Shown here: in pieces, positions 1 through 6,029 of the stretch | Layout: each line of letters opens with the position of its first letter | How positions within the stretch are numbered: position 1 is the first letter of the stretch | Origin: a virus | IMG/VR virus record: IMGVR_UViG_3300010883_000677 | Coordinates: 1 to 20,322 of that record | DNA: 20,322 nucleotides | Reading direction: 5' to 3' (one strand) | Notes under the pieces: model-generated | Seen by the model: only the letters and a program-made list of their open reading frames with translations | The model's database searches: none | What the model was told of the DNA's origin: nothing | Translations under genes and position numbers: made by a program

Positions 1-384
1 CAGACGATTTATACGCGGGGACAGTGACAGATACTCAGCGGAGTAGTTGGCTCCAACCCCACCACCAAGCATCAGCTGGTCAAAGGTGAACATGCCGTGG
101 CCCGATAGCGTTTCATCCCAGCCGGCACGGTGGCAGTTATACAAACCTAGACTGGTGTCAGCACCAGAGGCCCAGAGGTGTCTCCCAGCAGGCAGAGCCT
201 TCATCTCCAGGAAGAGGTCAATGAGTGCTTCTCTCTCACCAGGTTCATGTCCACCAGCCAGGGCCAGGTTGCCGTCCACCACTCTCTCCACTGTCTCTGG
301 CCAAGTCTCTTGGCGCCCATCATGAAGTGTGCGGCTGTAGGTCCTCTCATAGACCTCTTGACCTATTGGTCCCCAGGTTGGCAT
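1..384 (-). CDS. nrdJ: Class II (B12-dependent) ribonucleotide reductase, N-terminal part, cut by the window edge
   Basis: The reading frame stays open for 128 codons and runs off the left edge, so only the N-terminus is present. The enzyme would reduce ribonucleoside triphosphates to deoxy forms for phage DNA synthesis. Visible family signatures are [15 protein letters not shown] (residues 4-18), [11 protein letters not shown] (30-40), [11 protein letters not shown] (64-74), YNCHRAGW (82-89) and GGGVGANYS (107-115). These match monomeric adenosylcobalamin-dependent reductases of the Lactobacillus RTPR type. Cys84 sits where that family has the first cysteine of the redox pair (inference from position). 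The start is the ATG at 384: an in-frame TGA lies about 30 codons upstream with no other ATG after it in this frame, and GAGAGG precedes it. It follows the terminase small subunit after a 135-nt gap. Catalytic and C-terminal cysteines are outside the window. Confidence 0.9.
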   Translation of the reverse strand, partial: MPTWGPIGQEVYERTYSRTLHDGRQETWPETVERVVDGNLALAGGHEPGEREALIDLFLEMKALPAGRHLWASGADTSLGLYNCHRAGWDETLSGHGMFTFDQLMLGGGVGANYSAEYLSLSPRINRL

Positions 385-426
385 TGGGCAAGTCCTCTCA
401 AAGTCAGAGACAGACCTGCCCTGAGA

Positions 427-449
427 GGGATGGCCTGGAGAGCCATCCC
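427..449 (-). other. Hairpin in the leader of the reductase gene
   Basis: An 8-bp perfect inverted repeat (GGGATGGC / GCCATCCC) encloses a 7-nt loop. It lies in the 135-nt gap (385-519) between the terminase small subunit stop and the reductase start, about 43 nt before the ATG. No T-run follows, so it is not a classic intrinsic terminator; it could be an attenuator, a processing site or chance. Nothing else is evident in this gap. Confidence 0.35.
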
Positions 450-519
450 AGGCTCAGAGTGATGATGATGGTGTTCAGTGTGGCTGCTGGTGGCATCAGA
501 TTCTGATGCTGTCAGCAGT

Positions 520-984
520 TCAGTTGTCAGAGTCTTCCATGAACTGGTCCAGCTTTGACTTGGATTCCACGGCAGCAAGTCCAAGTCTCAAGCGGGCCTC
601 TGGGCTCAGGCCAAGCCTGTCCTCCAGGGCTGGGAGCATGGCCTCAGTGGAGATGAGGAGCCTGGCTGCTGGGTGAGCAACGTCCTGGCCTTGAGAGCCT
701 TCAGTGATGAAGCCCTCTTTGTTCAGGAGGTCAATGAGGTGGTGGCGACGGATCAGGAGTGAGACATAGCGCTCAATGACATAGGAGTCAGAGGCTGGCT
801 TGTAGACCTCAGCACCAAAGCTCCAGAGGTCTTCCCAGAGCTGGGTTGCCTCAGTGCGCTGGTTGTAGGCCAAGGACTTCAGAGCTTCAGGCAGAGGAGG
901 AGTTTCTCTGGCCAAGATGTTGGGAGCCACCTTGACCACGGCAGCGTCCCTGGAGTTGCCCTGAGGATTTGCTGCTGGTCTCAT
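520..984 (-). CDS. terS: Terminase small subunit, P27 family
   Basis: This 154-residue protein is probably the DNA-recognition subunit of the packaging terminase. The pattern matches the P27 (Terminase_4) family: an LWEDLWSFG helix (about 50-57), a YVIERYVSLLIRRHHLIDLL helical block (68-87), a GFITEGSQGQDVAHPAARLL stretch (91-110) and the closing RLGLSPEARLRLGL motif (123-136). Length is normal for the family. The ATG at 984 has GAGGAAG in front of it. Upstream lie the DnaA-box-like repeat cluster and the HNH gene, and HNH plus small terminase is a standard packaging pair in HK97-like phages. The large terminase does not follow directly; a ribonucleotide reductase does. Confidence 0.82.
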   Translation of the reverse strand: MRPAANPQGNSRDAAVVKVAPNILARETPPLPEALKSLAYNQRTEATQLWEDLWSFGAEVYKPASDSYVIERYVSLLIRRHHLIDLLNKEGFITEGSQGQDVAHPAARLLISTEAMLPALEDRLGLSPEARLRLGLAAVESKSKLDQFMEDSDN

Positions 985-1013
985 GGCTTCCTCACTCTTG
1001 GTGGTGGATCAAG

Positions 1014-1115
1014 TTGTGCACAGGGTCAAAATAAGATTCTTGGTTGTCCACAGGTTGTCCACAGGTTGCCCACAGGTTTGAGGGAGTTATCCCCCGAATT
1101 TGGAAGTTAACCACA
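1014..1115 (+). repeat. Cluster of DnaA-box-like repeats (candidate origin or terminase binding site)
   Basis: Three near-identical 9-mers repeat exactly every 11 bp: TTGTCCACA at 1044-1052 and 1055-1063, TTGCCCACA at 1066-1074. Weaker relatives are TTGTGCACA at 1014-1022, TTATCCCCC at 1087-1095 and TTAACCACA at 1107-1115, on the same strand and spaced about 20-30 bp apart. TTGTCCACA is the form preferred by actinobacterial DnaA. The cluster fills the gap (985-1169) between the HNH and terminase small subunit genes, so the alternative is a packaging site bound by the small terminase. An imperfect inverted repeat, ATTCAGAC against GTCTGTGAAT, follows at 1117-1137. Confidence 0.7.
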
Positions 1116-1169
1116 GATTCAGACTGTGTCTGTGAATATGGGGCGGGGGAGCCGAGGGGTCAAAGCCCC

Positions 1170-1547
1170 CTATGAGGCCCTTCCCCACACCCCTCCACCA
1201 CGAACAGTGGCAGCTCTGAGGGTTGCTTCCCTTGAGGTCTTGGCCTTGTGGCACTGGGTGCACAGGGTTTGGAGGTTGGTCTCAAGATCAGAGCCACCTC
1301 TGGAGAGCGGGACAACGTGATCAACTTGGCCTCCCCCTATGCCGAAGAAGCTGCAGCAATGATTGCACTGGCCTCCACCCTCTTTGTGGAGTAGCCTGCC
1401 CCTTCTTCGGGCTGCTCCATCTCCCGGAGCTGAAGCTCTCCTGGCCTTGGCCTGCTTGTCTTGATCAGCAGCATGTCCTGGGCATCTTGAAGCCCCACTG
1501 GGAGAGACAGCCAGACACCCTCCTATTGTGCAGGCCCTGGCTGTCAT
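1170..1547 (-). CDS. HNH endonuclease (packaging-associated type)
   Basis: A 125-residue HNH nuclease. An N-terminal zinc-like set (C6, C11, C22, H25) is followed by a basic linker, then the HNH core: CNHC at 61-64, VDHVVPL at 75-81 with the catalytic histidine in DH (76-77), N91, and CTQCHK at 96-101, giving the usual zinc knuckle plus the last H. The start is the ATG at 1547, preceded by AAAGGGACGCACC; an upstream in-frame ATG would run into the tRNA-like element and has no better ribosome site. HNH proteins beside a P27 small terminase commonly help the terminase cut phage DNA, so packaging is the likely role; a free-standing homing nuclease is the alternative. Confidence 0.82.
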   Translation of the reverse strand: MTARACTIGGCLAVSPSGASRCPGHAADQDKQAKARRASAPGDGAARRRGRLLHKEGGGQCNHCCSFFGIGGGQVDHVVPLSRGGSDLETNLQTLCTQCHKAKTSREATLRAATVRGGGVWGRAS

Positions 1548-1569
1548 GGTGCGTCCCTTTGTTAATAGA

Positions 1570-1666
1570 TCCTTGGGCTGGAGTTGCACCAGCGTCCTCA
1601 CTGAGGCTTGCCCTGATCAAAGGGCAGCCTCTCAGTGACGCTCTACTGCTTTGAGCTACGCAAGGA
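1570..1666 (-). ncRNA. tRNA-like RNA with an overlong anticodon arm
   Basis: Read on the minus strand, this 97-nt segment has the parts of a tRNA in order. Acceptor: TCCTTGC (1666-1660) pairs with CCAAGGA (1576-1570), 6 of 7. The D-arm is GCTCAAAGCAGTAGAGC (1656-1640), with TA before it. A TCACT/AGTGA stem sits where the anticodon stem belongs, then a 4-nt variable loop GGAC, then the T-arm GCTGGTGCAACTCCAGC (1593-1577), a 5-bp stem with a 7-nt loop. Instead of a 7-nt anticodon loop there are 31 nt that fold on themselves, capped by GCCCT-TTGATC-AGGGC. One extra base sits between acceptor and D-arm, and the T-loop has G where T55 is usual. It lies 22 nt before the HNH start. A decoding tRNA is unlikely. 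Confidence 0.55.
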
Positions 1667-1812
1667 ATGAAGTGAGGGCCTCTGATGCCTAGTTCAAGCA
1701 GCGTGATTCAACCACTTGGCTAGGGTCTGGTGAGGTCCTCACTGAGTGCCTGAGCTTGGCCACCTCATAGGGCTTGGCCCAGAGGCTCAGGAGGCTCAAG
1801 AGGAGTAGTTCT
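1667..1812 (-). ncRNA. Structured noncoding stretch between promoter-like site A and the tRNA-like element
   Basis: No convincing gene lies here. Two long-range inverted repeats are visible: CCTGAGC/GCTCAGG (7 bp) enclosing 1749-1791, with GGGCCAAGCCC inside, and CCTAG/CTAGG enclosing 1688-1724, with CAAG/CTTG inside. The 12-mer GTCCTCACTGAG (plus strand) occurs at 1735-1746 and again at 1594-1605 inside the tRNA-like element. The segment would be the first part of a transcript starting at site A and continuing through the tRNA-like fold into the HNH gene. Function unknown. Confidence 0.35.
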
Positions 1813-1820
1813 CCCTCTCA

Positions 1821-1852
1821 AGTAAGTATCCCCAGAATCTAGGAATCTGTGC
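1821..1852 (-). promoter_or_regulatory. Promoter-like element, copy A
   Basis: GCACAG (1852-1847), 16 bp, then GATACT (1830-1825) inside CTGGGGATACTTACTTGAG. It shares 23 identical bp with copy C. It begins right after the stop codon of the upstream gene and stands before the structured noncoding stretch and the HNH gene, 277 nt from that gene's ATG. See copies B, C and D for the shared pattern. Confidence 0.6.
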
Positions 1853-1853
1853 A

Positions 1854-2147
1854 CTATCTAGGAAGGGCCTTGAGGACAGTGGTGATGGCCTCAGGCCTGA
1901 AGGAGCGCCACTGTCCATGATGCTTAGGACCCCCGAAGGCAGTGATGCTAATGTTTCCATTCGGGTCAGTGACGACTTCATGGAACCTGAAGTGAGCACC
2001 ACGCTCACCACGAACCTTGAACTCTCTGCGCTTGATCAGCTTGTAGCGCTTCCCAGGTACGTCAAAGGTGTCCTCATAGAGCCAGCCAGCCTCTCTACGC
2101 TGGTCTCTTAGGCCCTGGCCCTTGATGGTGGATCGCTTGACTGTCAT
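1854..2147 (-). CDS. Small basic protein of unknown function
   Basis: A 97-residue protein with a basic N-terminus (many K and R in the first 40 residues), a mixed beta-like middle and a C-terminal GGPKHHGQWRSFRPE segment (about 73-87). That ending resembles small proteins common in actinophages, but I cannot assign a role. The ATG at 2147 overlaps the stop of the upstream gene by 4 nt (ATGA), and AGGGAG precedes it. Its TAG stop is immediately followed by promoter-like copy A, so it closes a transcription unit. Low predicted membrane content; a cytosolic role is likely. Confidence 0.72.
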   Translation of the reverse strand: MTVKRSTIKGQGLRDQRREAGWLYEDTFDVPGKRYKLIKRREFKVRGERGAHFRFHEVVTDPNGNISITAFGGPKHHGQWRSFRPEAITTVLKALPR

Positions 2148-2404
2148 TGGTCAGACTCCCTGTGATCCTCCAGAGCCAACTGGACCAGCTCCAGCTTCTG
2201 CTCAATGGTAGCTGGAAGAGGGATGCCAGCAGCTCTCTGGATCATGGTCTCGGTCTGGTCAGCCATGGTGATGGGATTCTGATCAAACAACTGAGCCAGA
2301 TCATCAATGGCCTCTTCCCAGGTCTCTGCGTAGCACAGGGCCTCAGCCACGATGCTGACGGCAGCAGTAGCCTGCTGGTCAAGCCTCTTGGATTCACTTG
2401 TCAT
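2144..2404 (-). CDS. Small acidic protein of unknown function
   Basis: An 86-residue, helix-rich acidic protein (EEAIDDLAQLFDQ, LELVQLALEDHRESD). I recognise no family. The start chosen is the ATG at 2404 because AAGGAGG sits 6 nt before it; an ATG 18 nt further upstream is in frame but overlaps that ribosome site. Its stop overlaps the next start by 4 nt, so the two are probably coupled. It sits downstream of the DUF932 gene. Confidence 0.68.
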   Translation of the reverse strand: MTSESKRLDQQATAAVSIVAEALCYAETWEEAIDDLAQLFDQNPITMADQTETMIQRAAGIPLPATIEQKLELVQLALEDHRESDQ

Positions 2405-2429
2405 ATCAAACCTCCTTGTCACTGCCTCA

Positions 2430-2457
2430 GGCCCTCACTCCAATAGGAGCAAGGGCC
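2430..2457 (-). other. Intergenic hairpin after the DUF932 gene
   Basis: GGCCCT/AGGGCC (6 bp) plus an inner CTCC/GGAG around a 4-nt loop, in the 78-nt gap between the DUF932 stop and the next start. There is no U-run on either side, so termination is uncertain; it could lower read-through or protect an mRNA end. Confidence 0.4.
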
Positions 2458-2482
2458 AGGAGGCTTGGTATGGGATGGAGGA

Positions 2483-3430
2483 TCAGACGCCAGCCAGCAC
2501 CCGGCCCTTCATGGCCTCAGCCATTGGCTGCTGCTCCTTCATGACCATCTCAACCTGGCGCTTGACCTGGGCCTTGCCCTCAGTGAAGTCATGACTCTCA
2601 GCTGACTGGACAGCATTGAAGGCAGCCCACGCAGTACCGGCAGCAGGACCATCAGACTCCTCAGACCAGTAGTAGCGCACGGCAGCCAGCTTGCGCTCGA
2701 AGGTGTTGATGGTCTTGGTGTGAGCATCCTCGCCAGGCTCAGGCATGATCTCAGATAGGATCTTCAGAAACTGAACGCCACTGATCTTGATTGACTTGAG
2801 CGTAGAGACACCCTCAATAAAGACAGCCATACGATCCATAACCTGAGCCAAGATCTGGCTACGGTACGCAAACATAGAATCGTGGTTCAAGGTGCGCCTA
2901 GCCGATATATGCGCCTTGGATAAAGGCAACTGGTTGGCACAGAAGAACCTGTGAGCCAGACCATGGCAGCCTGTCGCCCAGGTTGAGTTGAGGCTTCCTG
3001 TCCAGAGTAGGTGAGGCCTGATGGTGTCACCACCGCCAAGGTCAATCTCAGAGCCAATCTCCTGAGTGAGCATGACCTGCTCACCGTCGTCGATGACCTT
3101 TACCGCCGTAGTGCTCTCAGGGAAGAGGGCCTCAGCAGTCTCAAACAACTGGAGATAATTGGACTCAGGGAAGCTGGGGTGGACTACGTTGAGGACCTTG
3201 ATGGTGCCATCAGGCTGGATACGGTGGAGGATCTTCTGGATAGGGTCGCCCTTGTACTTGCCTTCTTTGATCGCAGGTGTCTCACCGCTCACCGTCAGAG
3301 GCTCTGAGTGCACCTTGAAGAGCGCTCCAGCCTCGATGGCTGCGTCAACTGCGTTAGTAGTGTCTACTGTCATATTTGATGCTCCTAGCATCATGTTGTC
3401 ATGGGCTCGGGTTCTTGCTGCCATTGTCAT
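2483..3430 (-). CDS. DUF932-family phage/plasmid protein
   Basis: A 315-residue protein whose layout fits the DUF932 / TIGR03299 group found in phages and plasmids: an N-terminal region ending in beta-rich SFPESNYLQLFETAEAL (about 85-101), a core with IRPHLLWTGSLNSTWATGC (137-155), then a helical part with NTFERKLAAVRYYWSEE (about 243-259) and a Gln/Lys-rich tail. The biochemical function of the family is not established; it often lies among replication and recombination genes. The ATG at 3430 has AGGAG at good spacing; an ATG two codons in is possible. A 69-nt gap separates it from the zinc-ribbon gene upstream. Confidence 0.75.
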   Translation of the reverse strand: MTMAARTRAHDNMMLGASNMTVDTTNAVDAAIEAGALFKVHSEPLTVSGETPAIKEGKYKGDPIQKILHRIQPDGTIKVLNVVHPSFPESNYLQLFETAEALFPESTTAVKVIDDGEQVMLTQEIGSEIDLGGGDTIRPHLLWTGSLNSTWATGCHGLAHRFFCANQLPLSKAHISARRTLNHDSMFAYRSQILAQVMDRMAVFIEGVSTLKSIKISGVQFLKILSEIMPEPGEDAHTKTINTFERKLAAVRYYWSEESDGPAAGTAWAAFNAVQSAESHDFTEGKAQVKRQVEMVMKEQQPMAEAMKGRVLAGV

Positions 3431-3499
3431 TGTGATCTCCTGGGTTGGTAGAACTTCTGAAGCTTCACCCTACCATGTCGGCAGGGCTTCTAGGCGAGT

Positions 3500-3661
3500 T
3501 CAGCTATATTCCTCCAGATATTTCTTGGAGGGCTTGGTGGAGCACTTGTGGCCCTTCGAGCATTGAACCTCTGCCTCGGGCAGTGTGTCCACCACTGCGT
3601 CAAGGCATCGGTTGCAATAGAAGCGCTCCAGGCCCGCTGGGACTGGTCCTGAGACTGTCAT
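3500..3661 (-). CDS. Tiny zinc-ribbon-like protein
   Basis: A 53-residue protein with CNRC at 16-19 and a second pair in CSKGHKC at about 38-44, the arrangement of a small zinc ribbon. The lysine-rich tail ends KPSKKYLEEYS. The start at 3661 has AAAGGAGGAGG in front and overlaps the previous stop by 4 nt (ATGA). It is the last of three tiny genes that follow the sigma factor in one coupled run. Zinc ribbons of this size often bind nucleic acid or a protein partner, but no target can be read from the sequence. Confidence 0.68.
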   Translation of the reverse strand: MTVSGPVPAGLERFYCNRCLDAVVDTLPEAEVQCSKGHKCSTKPSKKYLEEYS

Positions 3662-3798
3662 GCCTCCTCCTTTGCCCAAGACTGCTGCTGTAGCCTTTGA
3701 TACTTGGTGCCTGTGTGGAAGCCTCCACGCTTCCTGAGGATGGCCTGGCCAGCTCTGGAGATGCGCCTGGTGACCTTGGACTGCTCAGACATCGTCAT
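3658..3798 (-). CDS. Tiny basic protein of unknown function
   Basis: A 46-residue basic protein (VTRRISRAGQAILRKRGG) with a Gln-rich end. It starts at the ATG at 3798, inside the last codons of the gene before it, with GGGGAG upstream; the ATG at 3792 is an in-frame alternative. The stop overlaps the zinc-ribbon start by 4 nt. The basic helix suggests nucleic-acid contact, which is inference only. Confidence 0.55.
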   Translation of the reverse strand: MTMSEQSKVTRRISRAGQAILRKRGGFHTGTKYQRLQQQSWAKEEA

Positions 3799-3964
3799 GG
3801 GGATCATCTCCCCAGCCTGCCCTGAGGGCCTGGAATAGGTCCTTGGTTGGGTTCATGGGCTTGGGCTCAGGGTCCAAGGGGATCACACCAGGAGTGGAGA
3901 AGAGCCTTGCGGGCTTGTCCTCATCGGTGAGGTGGTCATATGGCTTGCGCTTGTTGTTGGTCAT
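3785..3964 (-). CDS. Small protein of unknown function following the sigma factor
   Basis: A 59-residue hydrophilic, proline-rich protein starting MTNNKRKPYDHLTDEDKPARLF and ending in an acidic tail. The start at 3964 overlaps the sigma factor stop by 4 nt (ATGA) and has AAGGAGGATCAGC before it, a strong ribosome site. Tight coupling to the sigma gene could mean a linked role, for example a regulator of that factor, but no motif proves this. Confidence 0.62.
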   Translation of the reverse strand: MTNNKRKPYDHLTDEDKPARLFSTPGVIPLDPEPKPMNPTKDLFQALRAGWGDDPHDDV

Positions 3965-4701
3965 TGCTGATCCTCCTTGAGGATGCTTCTGAGGGCCTTG
4001 AGAGCCCTGTTGCGTATTCGGTTCACTCCTGAGCGGTCAATCCCGAGGGCCTGACCAACCTCATAGTCATTCATGCTATCACCATAAGTGAGCCCATAGG
4101 CCATCTCCAGGACCATTCTGTCCCTGGGAGCAAGGCATTCAAGCAGCTCCTCCAAGTCAGGCTGGTCCTCTGTGATGTTCGGAGCAATCCAGTCTTGCCT
4201 GGAGAACTGGCTGACGTTGAAATCACCATCAGCAGGCTCATTGTCACTGTCCTCACCACTCTCCATGGCATCCAGGCTCCAAGTATCTGTCACCAGGTTG
4301 TGGATGGCATCGAAGGTTAGGTGATCCATATCAGAGACCTCTCTGGCCTCCAGGATTGTGGCAGTGCTGGACACTGCTGACCAGTATTGCTGGAGCCTGG
4401 TCTTCGGGACGGTGGCTCCTTGGTAGTAGTCACCAGCCCTGTTGAGGATGGTGCCTTTGATGAGCAGGAAGACAAAGGTCTCAAAGGGATGGCCTTTGGA
4501 AGGGTCAAACCTCTGGAGAGCTTCAAGCACAGCCAGCCGGGCATCCTGGAGGAAGTCCTCAGGGTCCAGATGGGTGGTAGTTACCTTCTTCACTGCTGTC
4601 TTGATAAATGGGTCCACTCTGTCCATGATAGCAGCCTGAGCGGCGCTGTCTCCAGCTTTGGCAGAGAGGATGATGGATGTTGGAAGGTTGTCTGGATTCA
4701 T
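3961..4701 (-). CDS. Sigma70-family RNA polymerase sigma factor
   Basis: A 246-residue protein with two sigma domains. The region 2 signature is DPEDFLQDARLAVLEALQRF (46-65), followed by DPSKGHPFETFVFLLIKGTI (66-85), the core-binding and -10 recognition part. An acidic linker (about 140-165) follows. Region 4 is LAPRDRMVLEMAYGL (about 190-204) and a helix-turn-helix near YEVGQALGIDRSGVNRIRNRALKALR (about 213-238) that would read the -35. Region 1.1 and most of region 3 are missing, as in alternative or phage sigma factors. It would redirect host RNA polymerase to phage promoters; the GCACAG/GATACY elements in this window are candidate targets (inference). The ATG at 4701 has CAGGAG upstream. 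It lies 53 nt after the endolysin stop. Confidence 0.83.
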   Translation of the reverse strand: MNPDNLPTSIILSAKAGDSAAQAAIMDRVDPFIKTAVKKVTTTHLDPEDFLQDARLAVLEALQRFDPSKGHPFETFVFLLIKGTILNRAGDYYQGATVPKTRLQQYWSAVSSTATILEAREVSDMDHLTFDAIHNLVTDTWSLDAMESGEDSDNEPADGDFNVSQFSRQDWIAPNITEDQPDLEELLECLAPRDRMVLEMAYGLTYGDSMNDYEVGQALGIDRSGVNRIRNRALKALRSILKEDQQ

Positions 4702-4754
4702 TCAGTGACTCCTGAGTTGTGAAATATGGCATTCAGTTCAAGTGTAGCACACTC

Positions 4755-5687
4755 TCAGACCACCACAGGCCTGCCCTCAAAGTCAGCTCCACCAAAGGCA
4801 AAGATGCCTCCATCAGAGGCTGCCAGCCAGTAGCCACCAGGCTCAACCTCAATGGAGATGACTGGCGCCACGAGGTCAAGATGGCCCAGGCCTCCCATGA
4901 AGACAGCGTCCCCAAAGGTGAAGACACCTCCATCAGAGGCCACTAGATAGTAGCCCTGGCCTGATGGAGTGGCCTCAGCGTCCACAATGGGCTCGTTGAG
5001 GACAGTGCCGTCCATGTCTCCCTTGTGGGCAGCAGTGCCAAAGACCTGGACCTCACCAAGGTAATCACAGACTGCATAGCCACCAGCCTGGTCAAAGATG
5101 GCCACAACTGGACCCATGGAATCAACCACAGGCTCTCCTGGTGTGGGGTCCACTGCTCCAGGTTCCTCATCCTCAGCATTCAGCTCAGAGAGCTGGCCAT
5201 AGAGAAAGTCACCAGGGCAGGCTGTCTGCTTCCAGTCCCTGTGCCCCACTGTCAGGTCCTGGGCATTGGTGTTGTTGGCAATCCAGAGGACAGACTCATC
5301 CAGGTTGTCAACGGACTCCTGGAGGACAGGAGGGTCACCAAGGCCAGTGGCAGTGAAGATGGAATGAGAGGTGTCATTGCCAACAGTGGTGCCTTGTGAG
5401 GCTGTCCTGACATTGAGGCCTCTGCCTTCCCAGAGGTAATGACCCCAAGGATCGTTGCCAAAGCTGTAGGCGTAATCGCTCCAGCCTCTGCCGTTCATAT
5501 GGAAGCCCTGGACCGCTCTCATCCTGCGCTCCATCCAGTTGACCTGGGCATCCTTGTTGTTGTCCACAGAGGCCCACTTGGTGCCTCCTCCATTCCAGTG
5601 GAGTGTTGTCGGTCCTGTCAGGTCCTGGACTGTCCTGAACTTGGCAGGTAGGGCATCCCATTGGTCTCTGATCCACAATTCAATCAT
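4755..5687 (-). CDS. Endolysin: N-acetylmuramoyl-L-alanine amidase with DGGxFxFG repeats
   Basis: A 310-residue lysis enzyme that would cut the amide bond between muramic acid and the stem peptide. Residues 1-170 form an amidase_2/PGRP-like domain: zinc ligands are likely H30 (LHWN), H149 (GHRDW) and C157 (ACPGD), and Y72 in the WSDYAYSF segment fits the catalytic tyrosine. After a Pro/Glu-rich linker (about 171-190), the C-terminus carries beta-propeller-like repeats, clearest as GYYLVASDGGVFTFGDAVF and GYWLAASDGGIFAFGGADF, with a degenerate one before them. Such repeats are common in secreted actinobacterial proteins and probably bind the cell wall. No signal peptide. The ATG at 5687 has GAGGAG before it. 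It is far from the holin-like genes near 17.5-18.0 kb. Confidence 0.87.
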   Translation of the reverse strand: MIELWIRDQWDALPAKFRTVQDLTGPTTLHWNGGGTKWASVDNNKDAQVNWMERRMRAVQGFHMNGRGWSDYAYSFGNDPWGHYLWEGRGLNVRTASQGTTVGNDTSHSIFTATGLGDPPVLQESVDNLDESVLWIANNTNAQDLTVGHRDWKQTACPGDFLYGQLSELNAEDEEPGAVDPTPGEPVVDSMGPVVAIFDQAGGYAVCDYLGEVQVFGTAAHKGDMDGTVLNEPIVDAEATPSGQGYYLVASDGGVFTFGDAVFMGGLGHLDLVAPVISIEVEPGGYWLAASDGGIFAFGGADFEGRPVVV

Positions 5688-5696
5688 ATTATCTCC

Positions 5697-6029
5697 TCAG
5701 CTCCATCTTTCTAGAGCGCTGCTCAGGCTAAACCGCAGCCCTGCAACGTCCCTTGCCATTCGGTCTATTCCCTCAACGCTTCGCTTCCTCGCTGACCTCA
5801 ACGCTCCCCGCCGGGGATCTGTGGCAGTATCGCCAGTCGGATCAGAGTGTCCGCCCTTCGAGCGTATCCCAGCGTCCTCAGCGTCGCTTGAAGCCACAGG
5901 AGACAACCACTGTAGCTCCTCGGTCTCTCTCAGCAGCACAATCAGTGCATTGAGGTCTGTAGCTAAGCTAGCCAAATTGGAGTTCAGGTAGCCCTCTTCT
6001 GTCATTGGCGCCTTCGGTTTGTACATCAT
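5697..6029 (-). CDS. Small phage protein of unknown function
   Basis: A 110-residue protein: a helical N-terminus (TEEGYLNSNLASLATDLNALIVLL), then HSDPTGDTATDPRRGALRSA (about 61-80), a motif I associate with small conserved proteins in actinophages, then a helical end. Function unknown. The start at 6029 overlaps the stop of the GIY-YIG gene by 4 nt (ATGA) and has GGGAGAGG upstream. CpG content is high, like the gene before it and unlike the endolysin after it, so the pair may have arrived together. Confidence 0.7.
   Translation of the reverse strand: MMYKPKAPMTEEGYLNSNLASLATDLNALIVLLRETEELQWLSPVASSDAEDAGIRSKGGHSDPTGDTATDPRRGALRSARKRSVEGIDRMARDVAGLRFSLSSALERWS

Noticed and set aside
363-584. 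A 73-codon minus frame with a run of histidines
   Set aside because: It overlaps the terminase small subunit end and the well-supported reductase start, has low-complexity content and no ribosome site.
1570-1666. A standard, amino-acid-accepting tRNA gene
   Set aside because: No 7-nt anticodon loop with U33 can be formed; the loop region is helical and the cap is 6 or 8 nt. Called tRNA-like instead.
1796-2011. A 71-codon minus frame overlapping the end of the 97-residue gene
   Set aside because: It is out of frame with the supported gene, lacks a ribosome site and ends in the promoter-like element.
4702-4754. A promoter between endolysin and sigma genes (TACACT as -10)
   Set aside because: No acceptable -35 at the right distance, and the nearby ATG is out of frame with the sigma gene.
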